From the NCBI GenBank assembly GCA_964569025.1, contig CAZMSQ010000038.1:1-20278 (forward strand): a stretch of DNA of 20,278 bases, in the 5' to 3' direction. Origin of the DNA: CAZMSQ01 sp964569025. Lineage in GTDB: Bacteria; Bacteroidota; Bacteroidia; Chitinophagales; Saprospiraceae. Below are positions 8,701 through 15,704 of this stretch, piece after piece; the stretch's first letter is position 1, and the number at the start of each line of letters is the position of its first letter. The notes beneath the pieces were generated by a model. It ran no database searches and had not been told where the DNA came from. It was given only the letters and a program-made list of their open reading frames with translations. Made by a program: the position numbers and the translations under genes.

Positions 8701-10377
8701 TGCCACCTCTGCCTGTCCGACTACGGTACACCCATTCTCATCTGTAACCGTGATTGTGTAGCTCCCACCGCTCACGCTGTCCAGGCCGGACAGCGTATCA
8801 CCGGTATTCCATTCATACTGATAGGGAGTAGTTCCGCCTTCAACCGTTGCTACGACTGCTCCATCATTTCCCCCAAAACAGCTTATATTATCCACCATGA
8901 AACTTAGCTGCAGGAAATCAGGTTCCGGAACCTTCCTCTCCGCTGACACCGTACAACCTGTCTCCATATCCGTCACCGTCACCCCATACTGCCCAGAGGG
9001 CAGCCCACTCGCCACCGCGCTGTCGCTCACCGAAGGATCCCATCCATAATCATACAACCCACTTCCGCCACTCACCAATACCTCTATCCGACCCGTCGAA
9101 TCCGTGCAGCCTAAGGAATCTACAAAAACTTCTATCTCAAGCCCATTCTCCTCAGGAACCTCCACCTCCGCTAAGGCCGTACAGCCCGTCTCAACATCCG
9201 TCACCGTCACCCCATACTGCCCCGAGGGCAGCCCACTCGCCACTGCGCTGTCACTCACCTCTGGATCCCATTCAAAAGAATATTCCCCACTCCCTTCTTT
9301 CACAATTATTTGAATCATACCTGATGAGTCCGCACAACCCGCGGAATCAACAAGAACCTCTAGGTCGAGCAGATCTCCTTCCTCGATTATCAACTCACGT
9401 GTCACCACACATGATTTTGAGTCTGTAACAGTAACGGTGTATGATCCGGTCGGAATGCCATTGATTTGGAGGGTATCCATAGAAGTCAGAATCGTGTCCT
9501 GAGGACTGGAGCTGAGGATGACTTGAAAGGGAGGGCTGCCATTCAAAATCAGGGTCACATCGCCTGAATCACTTCCACATGGAACTGGTGGTACGAAAAC
9601 CGTCAGGTCAAGGAATGTATCGAGACCCACAACAATACTGTCGGAGCCAATACAACCAAGGCTGTCGGTGACAGTTACGGTATATTGACCTGGTGCAAGA
9701 CCATCAACCTGCACTGTGGTATCGGTTGTGCTCCACTGAAAAGCATATGGGGGGAATCCTCCAAGCACGGTATCGACTGCCACTGAGCCGTCAATTCCCA
9801 GGCACCCTGCATCGGTACTCACCAAAATCGGATCGGGTTCAGACCTGTCATAGAGAGCCACGAAAAGCACAGCAGTACACCCATTTCCGTCAGTGACAGT
9901 CACAAAGTAGAACCCTGAGCTCAGTCCCGTGGCAATCTTCGTCGTTTGCATATCCGGATCACTCCATAGATATGAATACGGTGGCGTCCCTCCCTGAGGC
10001 AAAGCCGATGCCTGCCCGTCAGAGACACCTGGGCAGGACGGATTGCCAAAGACCACAATCCCTGTCAGAGGCGGTGGCTGGGATATGATGGCTGAATCTA
10101 CGAGGCTACCGCCGGCAGAATCAGTCAGCGTCAAAAAATAGGTCCCAGCAGCAAGTCCGCTGACTTCGGGAGTCGTATCGCCAATACTCCACAAAAAAGA
10201 ATAAGGAGGAACCCCACCAGAGGGTAAGCCGACAATGAGTCCATTTTGACCTCCAAAGCAGAGCAGCGTGTCACCCTGCATGTCAAGTTCTAATCCAGAC
10301 TGTCCATACATGGCAGGACTCAACAACCAAAGCAGGCTGCCAATCAATGCGGATATGGGAAAACACTTAATTGACAT
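5722..10377 (-). CDS. Large SprB-repeat/PKD-like surface protein with T9SS type B (CHU_C) sorting domain
   Basis: The 1551-residue acidic, Ser/Asp/Thr-rich protein starts with a signal peptide (about 1-26, ending SPAMYGQ). Eight tandem SprB-type repeats of about 76 residues follow (roughly 29-640), each built on GG-PPY-W...GL-GQY-VTVTD--GC. A long stretch of PKD-like and Ig-like beta modules (about 640-1458) contains repeated TP-GL...NP-A-PD-TTTY blocks. The C-terminus (1459-1551) has LPNAFTPNGDGVNDVLFV, IYNRWGQLVFET and GWDGTFKG, the gliding-motility-associated type B sorting domain. The protein should be exported by the Sec system, then by T9SS, and displayed on the cell as an adhesin or filament. 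It is the last gene of the porP unit, 6 bp after the PorE-like gene. It is far smaller than F. johnsoniae SprB, so a gliding role is not proven; adhesion or biofilm roles are equally possible. Confidence 0.93.
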   Translation of the reverse strand: MSIKCFPISALIGSLLWLLSPAMYGQSGLELDMQGDTLLCFGGQNGLIVGLPSGGVPPYSFLWSIGDTTPEVSGLAAGTYFLTLTDSAGGSLVDSAIISQPPPLTGIVVFGNPSCPGVSDGQASALPQGGTPPYSYLWSDPDMQTTKIATGLSSGFYFVTVTDGNGCTAVLFVALYDRSEPDPILVSTDAGCLGIDGSVAVDTVLGGFPPYAFQWSTTDTTVQVDGLAPGQYTVTVTDSLGCIGSDSIVVGLDTFLDLTVFVPPVPCGSDSGDVTLILNGSPPFQVILSSSPQDTILTSMDTLQINGIPTGSYTVTVTDSKSCVVTRELIIEEGDLLDLEVLVDSAGCADSSGMIQIIVKEGSGEYSFEWDPEVSDSAVASGLPSGQYGVTVTDVETGCTALAEVEVPEENGLEIEVFVDSLGCTDSTGRIEVLVSGGSGLYDYGWDPSVSDSAVASGLPSGQYGVTVTDMETGCTVSAERKVPEPDFLQLSFMVDNISCFGGNDGAVVATVEGGTTPYQYEWNTGDTLSGLDSVSGGSYTITVTDENGCTVVGQAEVAENDQLLIEAFVKPEGCEALPKGEIQLTVTGGVPQYSFQWSIIAPDTSMLTGLEVGSYQVTVTDSLGCSDSLTILVDSSQQPLADFEVVYDPCSRDSLIVQLNDQSISQDTGMLNLQWFVNDSLTSTDSSWNFTVSDSGSYLLKLIVTNPDGCADTLTKLFDLSPLFLPLADSAVLCPGDSVQLNIGGSLAYSYQWTPAVGLDDSLGSSPLAFPEETTTYTVSIIAIQNTDTCQLVDSIAVVVADSFELFPPADTIICDAIVGLSAEATTDVDFVWTTLSGDTLTTGPGVAVSPQDSAGIVITATDQFGCELSDTVQVVGGAVDVSLDSAFYFCLGESGTIQGNVTGATDSLKYLWFPQGFFNPDTTSGVLFQADSAGSFPIGVRVENLYGCSDSAETVVVVIDSSLGTTGLYYGQCEPFEVIFVNTGAPQYVLFFGDPTNPDASSDENQTSYVYPDTGTYTALLVLDSSISSGCQDTVEFEVIVRDGPFLIPSFQVSAGACTDSVTLFFEDQSIHFQDSIVEWVWLVAPQDTILFGANPVLTIGSSPIIVTLEVTTSLGCTESVTDTFNFPFVTETLPDTLFLCRGDTVAMNPSGNPDFTWSWFPATGLSDPDVANPFAFPDQTTTYVAEVSQASGSDTCRITKAVTVIVRPGPVVEVPDNMVLCDGSDTVLVATSSESVQYLWAQDLAFTNPLSTDSSVLVSPQPGESVTYYLRVTDGFGCRTTDSVTVSQFGVGLFVPDSLFICFGDTILLEAINLNSGDTLLYSWEFQESIITSLDSSSILIAPTTTTSYIVSATNQYGCGTQVLVTVIVDDLSLNVQATADPGIIIVGESSQLGVEGVDDDNALYMWTPPGSLDFSDVPNPLASPDSTTEYTVSVINDNGCAGQASVTVVVEFPPCEDPYVFLPNAFTPNGDGVNDVLFVRGEYIDALSLAIYNRWGQLVFETTDQSIGWDGTFKGAPAPQEVYGFVLEVNCPGGEQYKTQGNISLFR
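8951..9268 (-). repeat. Near-identical internal duplication within the adhesin gene (228-bp period)
   Basis: Bases 8951-9040 and 9179-9268 align without gaps at an offset of exactly 228 bp (76 codons), matching at about 80 of 90 positions by hand count. They encode the shared block SDSAVASGLPSGQYGVTVTD in repeats 5 and 6 (about residues 375-394 and 451-470). The other SprB repeats of the same protein are clearly diverged from each other, so this pair reflects a recent duplication or gene conversion. The period keeps the reading frame. Confidence 0.85.
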
Positions 10378-10383
10378 ATTACC

Positions 10384-12888
10384 TCATTGACCCTCTTCCT
10401 GCCTTGCAATATCAATAATTTCCACCCTTCTCTCCCGGGATGCCTTGACACTGTACACAGCATTTCGGTCATCATTCGGATCATCACTCACATCCTCCCC
10501 GGCCTCACTTTCGCCGAAGGACTTTTCTATAACCAACAATTTCTTTTGATCAATAAACTCCTGCAATCGGTCGCCGCCATATTTCCGGTTGAAAAAATTC
10601 CGCACACTCGCAATGCGTCGTTTGGTAAGGTTTTGATTGTATAAACCATCAGCGACAGGGCTCGCAAACCCGCGGATTGAAATAATCAGTGTTTGACCAT
10701 CTTCGAGCTTTTCAAGATATGGAATCAGCTCATCAGCGAAGGCCTCAAGGCGATTATAGCCATGTTTGACGTCTGCTTCAAAAAAACTGTCAATCTCTGC
10801 CGTGGCCTTTTCCGCCAATGAATCGGAATCCATCCCGCGGGTATACTCCCCGATGAATGTACCCTTCCTGCTGTAATAATTTCGATACACCTGATCATAC
10901 GATCTGCGTGTTGTTGTACGCAGCGTCCCGGGATCTGGCCGGTCATTGTCAAAAAACAAGCGGAGAGGAAGCTCCAGATTCAGTGGAGTCATGGCAAAGC
11001 CCGCATCAATCTTTTGAGGCGTACACGAGGTCGGGATAGATACCGTCCGGGTGCTTGCCAGATATCTTGGTGCCTGAACAACAATGTCGTAGTCACGAAG
11101 CGGCTCTACCTCAACGGTGACACTATGTGACGTCAGGCCAGATTCTGTAAACAAAATATCTCCCCGATCGTCCAAAATCTTGACAGTGGCACCCAAAATG
11201 GGTTCATCATTGATTTTGTCGGTCAGCCTGACTGTGAGAAATGCTCTTGCTTTTGGATGTGCCACCACAAAGGCTACCTCCCCGCCTTGCATATCTCTGG
11301 TACTAAACAGCACTGTATCCGGATGGTATTCCGGAATGGCTGCAATCAACCTGAAATCTGACTCAGGCAGCAACTTCTCCCTCAGAGTATCTGCCTGTGC
11401 AGTCATTGGGATGACTCTGCCATCGAGTTGCTCAAGGTGAAACAAAGCGGCTCCCAGAGGCTGATCTTCACACACTGCCGACGCTTCAAGTAGAATAAAC
11501 CTATTCAGGAACGCTGAATAAATATCAGAGCAGCACGTCCGCAAATCCCGGTTCTCAGGCTCATGAACAACCTGATCCGGATGATTGGATGCGTAATGTG
11601 CAAAATCACCGGTCTGGTCCACCGAAAAATGGGTCTCGTCATAGCTTGTGTTTACCGGTAAACCGAGATTCTGCACAGTCCCCCATTCCCCCGGACCCGT
11701 CTGTTTCAACTCGAAAATGTCAAATCCACCCATGTTTTGGTGGTTCTGTGAGCTGAAATACAAAATTCTGAATGTCTCATCATAAAACGGCGTGATCTCA
11801 TCAGCCGGAGTATTGACACGCTCAAAATTGATGGCCGGACCGGGTGATCCTTCCTCATCAAGGGGTGCATACCAGATGTCCATCCCACCTTTTCCTCCGA
11901 GTCTGTCTGAAGCAAAGTACAAGACTTCCTGCTGCAACACCTCATCGTACCCGACTGAAGGATTTGAGGTGTTGGTCTGCGGCGCATTGACCGCATCGTT
12001 GAGCAAAACAGGAGGACCCCATGTCCCATCTTCCTGCAGGTCTCGCTGATAGATCATGCATTGGATGCTGAGCCCCTCAGTGTAGTCGCATCCCGTAAAA
12101 TATAAACGGGTCCCAGCCCGGTTTATGGTCAGGTTGGCGGAATGCCTGTTTCGAAAATTGATTGTATCTCCCAATGCAACGCCTGGGGTGAGGGAGTCAT
12201 ATCTGAGAATTTTGGTAATTGGTCTTGAGGGAATGTATGTATCCTCGGGATTGGGGAACCGCAATGATGCGTAATATAACTCCTGTCCTGTCCAAAAGGG
12301 TGCAATTTCAGAGAATGCCGTATTCACCATGGTATCCAGATGGGTAATGACGCGCTTGGGGAAATCATCTTCAGAGATGGAAAGAGCCCATCTACAATTC
12401 TCTATTTCCCTTTGAGCATTCTCCCGATAGACTTCAGAGGCAGCTGCACCAACTTGAAGAAAAGAATCCAGAGCGTTGATTGCTGACTCATACTTTCCCT
12501 GACTTTTCCGGACAATACCCAACCAAAATCCAGCAAAAGGAAAGTCCTTTCGCCCTTTCTCGGAAGCGAGGACATTCGCATAGGCCGGCTCAGACCGTGC
12601 ATAGATTTTGTAAAGTCGGGCCGCCTCCGCAAATTTCCAGGCAATTTCAGGGTCTTCAGGGCGTATGGAAAAGACAGTGTCGTAATAAATGACCGCCTCC
12701 CGATAATTGTGGCGCTGAAATGCCTCATCGGCAGCCTTCAAGTATTGACGTTGGGTTTGAGCAGCCATCGGAGCTGCGTACAGAATCAGTGCGATGACAA
12801 CCCAAAGGTAGCGTCCGTTCAATGGAACCCGATCATTCACCGACCACATTTTTGAAAGCATGATACGCTGCATCTGTCTGTCCACCAT
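10384..12888 (-). CDS. PorE-like OmpA-family protein (TPR, beta-propeller, CRD, OmpA)
   Basis: The 834-residue protein has four parts in order. TPR-like helices come first (about 45-165, with AFQRHNYREAVIYYDTVFSI). A PD40/WD40-type propeller follows (about 185-460, with blades such as LYFASDRLGGKGGMDIWYA and LYFSSQNHQNMGGFDIFEL). A carboxypeptidase-regulatory-like beta fold is at about 548-635. The C-terminal OmpA-type peptidoglycan-binding domain (about 638-830) includes LFFDNDRPDPGT, IRGFASP and NLTKRRIASVRNFF. This order matches PorE of the T9SS and OmpA proteins encoded beside PorP/SprF genes. The export signal is near residues 26-43 (LWVVIALILYAAPMAAQ). A start at Met14 (12849) would give a more usual signal peptide than the long n-region used here. 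No lipobox cysteine is seen, unlike lipoprotein PorE. It probably ties the exported partner to the cell wall. Gaps are 7 bp to porP and 6 bp to the adhesin gene. Confidence 0.88.
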   Translation of the reverse strand: MVDRQMQRIMLSKMWSVNDRVPLNGRYLWVVIALILYAAPMAAQTQRQYLKAADEAFQRHNYREAVIYYDTVFSIRPEDPEIAWKFAEAARLYKIYARSEPAYANVLASEKGRKDFPFAGFWLGIVRKSQGKYESAINALDSFLQVGAAASEVYRENAQREIENCRWALSISEDDFPKRVITHLDTMVNTAFSEIAPFWTGQELYYASLRFPNPEDTYIPSRPITKILRYDSLTPGVALGDTINFRNRHSANLTINRAGTRLYFTGCDYTEGLSIQCMIYQRDLQEDGTWGPPVLLNDAVNAPQTNTSNPSVGYDEVLQQEVLYFASDRLGGKGGMDIWYAPLDEEGSPGPAINFERVNTPADEITPFYDETFRILYFSSQNHQNMGGFDIFELKQTGPGEWGTVQNLGLPVNTSYDETHFSVDQTGDFAHYASNHPDQVVHEPENRDLRTCCSDIYSAFLNRFILLEASAVCEDQPLGAALFHLEQLDGRVIPMTAQADTLREKLLPESDFRLIAAIPEYHPDTVLFSTRDMQGGEVAFVVAHPKARAFLTVRLTDKINDEPILGATVKILDDRGDILFTESGLTSHSVTVEVEPLRDYDIVVQAPRYLASTRTVSIPTSCTPQKIDAGFAMTPLNLELPLRLFFDNDRPDPGTLRTTTRRSYDQVYRNYYSRKGTFIGEYTRGMDSDSLAEKATAEIDSFFEADVKHGYNRLEAFADELIPYLEKLEDGQTLIISIRGFASPVADGLYNQNLTKRRIASVRNFFNRKYGGDRLQEFIDQKKLLVIEKSFGESEAGEDVSDDPNDDRNAVYSVKASRERRVEIIDIARQEEGQ

Positions 12889-12895
12889 ACCCCCA

Positions 12896-13942
12896 TTAGA
12901 AGATCGGGCAAATCTTCAATGGAAGCGGTCTGACTTTTGAAAAAATATATGAGAATGAGAATTCTGGTCCGCCACGCCCTCGGTTCGCTACGGTAAACTC
13001 TGACAGAGTGGCATCATAGCTCAGGCCAAATCGGTAGGCGCGGTAATGGACCACGCACATGGGAAAAAGAGCATCTTCGTTATCGAAGGTACGATACCCA
13101 AATAGCAGATCGAGAGCCACCTCACGGGTATGGGTCGTATTGATGTGGAGCCTGACCCCGGCAGAAGCAACAATTTCGTCACTCCTGCCCTGCATCTGCC
13201 ACATTGCATTTCCCAGTACATCAACTCCGGAGGTAATCTTTGTCGTGAGGAGACCGTACCACGAAAACCGGCGTTCTACAGGTGCATAGCCCTGATTGAA
13301 AAAACTGAGATCCGGTTCGGTCAGATGAAAAACCCCCAGCCCTGCATCCAGCGTTGTGCGCCTCTTTGGAATCTGATACCGATAATTGACGCCAACACCC
13401 ACATCCGGCCGAAACCCCGAGGCATTTCCGTCAAACTGCTCTCCTGAAGGAAGTGAGGGGTCATAAACCTGACCATTATATTGCTGGTCGAAAGTGAGAT
13501 TTCCAAATGACAACGATCGCTGAAGTACGCCAATCTGAATACCTGCCCCCAAAAAATGCCGCTGACCTAGCTGAATGGTGTACGACCCATTCGCAGCAAC
13601 CTGTACGTACTGCAACTCAGAGTCTCCCGCCTGATCAACATTCAAAAGCAAACCGGCTGCCATGCGACCATTCGGAATACCCTTCAAATAAATTACCTGA
13701 TCGACACCGAAGCCTACGGTCCGGTAATTGACCGGCACCTGCACCCATTGCGCTCTGTAATTGCCGGAAAAACGCACATCACCCCTGAAAATTCCCGTAA
13801 GTGCAGGATTAACCTGCATCGGCGAAAACCCAAACTGAGACCAATGGATGTCTTGTGCATGGATCACCAACACCTCACAACTGAGCAGTGTCAGACACAA
13901 AATAAATCTCCGGCAGGTCATCAACACGTCGTATTTGTACAT
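12896..13942 (-). CDS. PorP/SprF family type IX secretion-associated outer-membrane protein
   Basis: The 348-residue protein carries a signal peptide (1-30, ending LVIHAQ) and then the family hallmarks: DIHWSQFGFSPMQVNPALTG (31-50) and NYRAQW (61-66). A beta-strand-rich body of alternating aromatic and glycine residues suggests an outer-membrane barrel. It ends in the family-typical CPIF tail. PorP/SprF proteins pair with specific T9SS cargo, and SprF is needed for SprB secretion in Flavobacterium johnsoniae. As first gene of a three-gene unit with 6-7 bp gaps, it is most likely the dedicated partner of the 1551-residue adhesin. A start at Met8 (13921) gives an equally good signal peptide; the longer form is kept because its n-region is short and basic. 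The upstream region is shared with the divergent arginine decarboxylase gene. Confidence 0.92.
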   Translation of the reverse strand: MYKYDVLMTCRRFILCLTLLSCEVLVIHAQDIHWSQFGFSPMQVNPALTGIFRGDVRFSGNYRAQWVQVPVNYRTVGFGVDQVIYLKGIPNGRMAAGLLLNVDQAGDSELQYVQVAANGSYTIQLGQRHFLGAGIQIGVLQRSLSFGNLTFDQQYNGQVYDPSLPSGEQFDGNASGFRPDVGVGVNYRYQIPKRRTTLDAGLGVFHLTEPDLSFFNQGYAPVERRFSWYGLLTTKITSGVDVLGNAMWQMQGRSDEIVASAGVRLHINTTHTREVALDLLFGYRTFDNEDALFPMCVVHYRAYRFGLSYDATLSEFTVANRGRGGPEFSFSYIFSKVRPLPLKICPIF

Positions 13943-14286
13943 CCTTTATTCCAAATCCCAATAAACACTTTCTCGAAAAGAAGCCTGGAAAAGCTGATAG
14001 TCAGACCATTGATTCAATTCTCCTCAACTTCTTCATCCTTTACGTGTTTTTCCAAACTTCATGTATCTTGAAATTTCCGGAAAAATTGGTGAGTTTGCGT
14101 ACAAATTAAAGAAATTGTCTGCATTTATGCACTTACTCTTCGGATAATTACGCATTTTCTTCATTTACATTTTCAAATTAATCAAGATATGGGACAGAAT
14201 CCAGGGCTCTGAAATTCATTCCGAAGATTTCCCGCAAAAAGGTAATTTCGCACACATTTTTTCATTCTAAAATACATTGATGAAGA
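13943..14286. other. AT-rich divergent intergenic region between porP-like and arginine decarboxylase genes
   Basis: These 344 bases hold no gene I can support. The stretch is visibly richer in A and T than its neighbours and must contain promoters for two divergent transcripts. On the plus side, TAATTTCG (14243-14250) is one mismatch from TAnnTTTG and 36 bp from the decarboxylase start, but no TTG is well placed upstream. TTTCCGGAAA (14074-14083) is a perfect 10-bp palindrome, and TTTG-CGTA-CAAA (14094-14105) is a small dyad; either could be a regulator site. No riboswitch-like structure was recognised. Confidence 0.5.
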
Positions 14287-15684
14287 ATGACAAATCGGTA
14301 TTTTGACCTGATTGATCAGACGTTCTACTTCCCGCAGGAAGGTTTCGACATCGAGAACGGCTACCTCTTGTTTCACGGAATTCCTCTGATTCAGTTGATT
14401 CGAAAGCACGGCACACCACTGAAAATTACCTATCTGCCGCGAATTAGCTCCCAAATCAAAAAGGCAAGAAACTGGTTTAACCGGGCAATGACTTCGCTCG
14501 GTTACAACGGCAGGTATGTCTATTGTTACTGCACGAAAAGCTCGCACTTCAGGTATGTGCTTGAGGAAGTCCTGAAGCACAACGTGCAACTGGAAACCTC
14601 CTCCGCTTACGACATTGACCTCATCGCAAAATTGCACCGAAAAGGGCTGATTAACAAACACATCACCATCATCCACAACGGGTTCAAACCAGAGCGGTAC
14701 CAGTCACGAATTGTCGAACTGATTCAGCAAGGTTTCACGAATGTCCTGCCGATTCTGGATAACAAGGACGAACTGGCCTACTACCAGACCCACCTCACCG
14801 GACCGACGAATATTGGTATTCGGATAGCGACAGAGGAGGAGCCCAATTTCGAATTCTATACCTCCCGCCTCGGGATTCGTAACTCGGAGATTATCCCCTT
14901 CTATCAGGATCGCCTCGCAAATAGTGAGACGTTCAAGCTCAAAATGCTGCACTTTTTTGTCGACAAAGGCATCCGGGATTCTGTCTATTATTGGGGTGAG
15001 CTACAAAAAGCCATTAAAACCTACTGCGAGCTGAAAAAAATGTGCCCAGACCTCGAGGCAATTAACATTGGCGGGGGGTTGCCTATTCGCAATTCTCTTG
15101 GTTTTGAGTACGATTACAAATACATGATTCGGGAAATCATCCGCAATATCCAGATCAATTGCGAAGAAGCCGGTATTCCGGAGCCGGACATCTACACGGA
15201 ATTTGGCAAGTTTACCGTTGGTGAGAGCGGAGCACTTATCCTTTCCGTCATCGGGCAAAAGCAGCAGAATGATGCGGAGCTCTGGTATATGATAGACAAC
15301 TCGCTGATGTCAACCATCCCAGATGCCTGGGGCATTAACGAGCGTTTCATATTACTGCCTGTCAATAAGTGGGAAAAAGAATACCGGAGAGTCAATATCG
15401 GCGGACTGAGCTGCGACAATTCGGATTATTACAACTCTGAAATTCACGAGAGTCAAGTCTTCCTTCCAGCTTTCTCCGCTGCGGATAAGGAGCCGCTCTA
15501 CATCGGCTTTTTCCACACAGGAGCCTATCAAGATGCCCTCTCCGGGTTCGGTGGCATCAAACACTGCTTGATTCCTTCACCAAAGCACATTCTCATTGAC
15601 AAAGATGAAATGGGGAACATGCGTGACCGGGTTTATTCGGATGAACAGTCTTCAGACAGCATGCTCAAATTGCTCGGTTATTAG
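14287..15684 (+). CDS. speA: Arginine decarboxylase, PLP-dependent (SpeA-type, Bacteroidota short form)
   Basis: The enzyme converts arginine to agmatine and CO2, the entry step of the agmatine route to putrescine and spermidine, in the cytoplasm. The 465-residue protein belongs to the alanine-racemase-fold (group IV) decarboxylases. VYCYCTKSSHF (78-88) carries the PLP-binding lysine at 84, IHNGFKPERY (129-138) and LHFFVDKG (221-228) are barrel motifs, and INIGGGLPIRN (259-269) is the phosphate-binding loop. LSCDNSD (374-380) holds the active-site Cys-Asp pair, and HTGAYQDALSGFGG (410-423) the conserved late tyrosine. It is shorter than E. coli SpeA (about 658) but the usual size for this phylum. 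An ATG at 14280 is in another frame, so 14287 is the best start. It converges with the T9SS cargo gene, the two stops being 20 bp apart. Distinction from other diamino-acid decarboxylases rests on overall similarity. Confidence 0.87.
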   Translation: MTNRYFDLIDQTFYFPQEGFDIENGYLLFHGIPLIQLIRKHGTPLKITYLPRISSQIKKARNWFNRAMTSLGYNGRYVYCYCTKSSHFRYVLEEVLKHNVQLETSSAYDIDLIAKLHRKGLINKHITIIHNGFKPERYQSRIVELIQQGFTNVLPILDNKDELAYYQTHLTGPTNIGIRIATEEEPNFEFYTSRLGIRNSEIIPFYQDRLANSETFKLKMLHFFVDKGIRDSVYYWGELQKAIKTYCELKKMCPDLEAINIGGGLPIRNSLGFEYDYKYMIREIIRNIQINCEEAGIPEPDIYTEFGKFTVGESGALILSVIGQKQQNDAELWYMIDNSLMSTIPDAWGINERFILLPVNKWEKEYRRVNIGGLSCDNSDYYNSEIHESQVFLPAFSAADKEPLYIGFFHTGAYQDALSGFGGIKHCLIPSPKHILIDKDEMGNMRDRVYSDEQSSDSMLKLLGY

Positions 15685-15704
15685 AAAGGTTTTGGAGAAT
15701 GCGA

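Noticed and set aside
8300..10300. Regularly spaced repeats considered as a CRISPR-like array
   Set aside because: The period of about 228 bp is in frame, the copies are diverged and all encode SprB protein repeats; no short identical repeats with unique spacers.
14182..14676. 164-codon minus-strand open frame opposite the arginine decarboxylase start
   Set aside because: Overlaps strongly conserved decarboxylase motifs on the other strand and has no family features.
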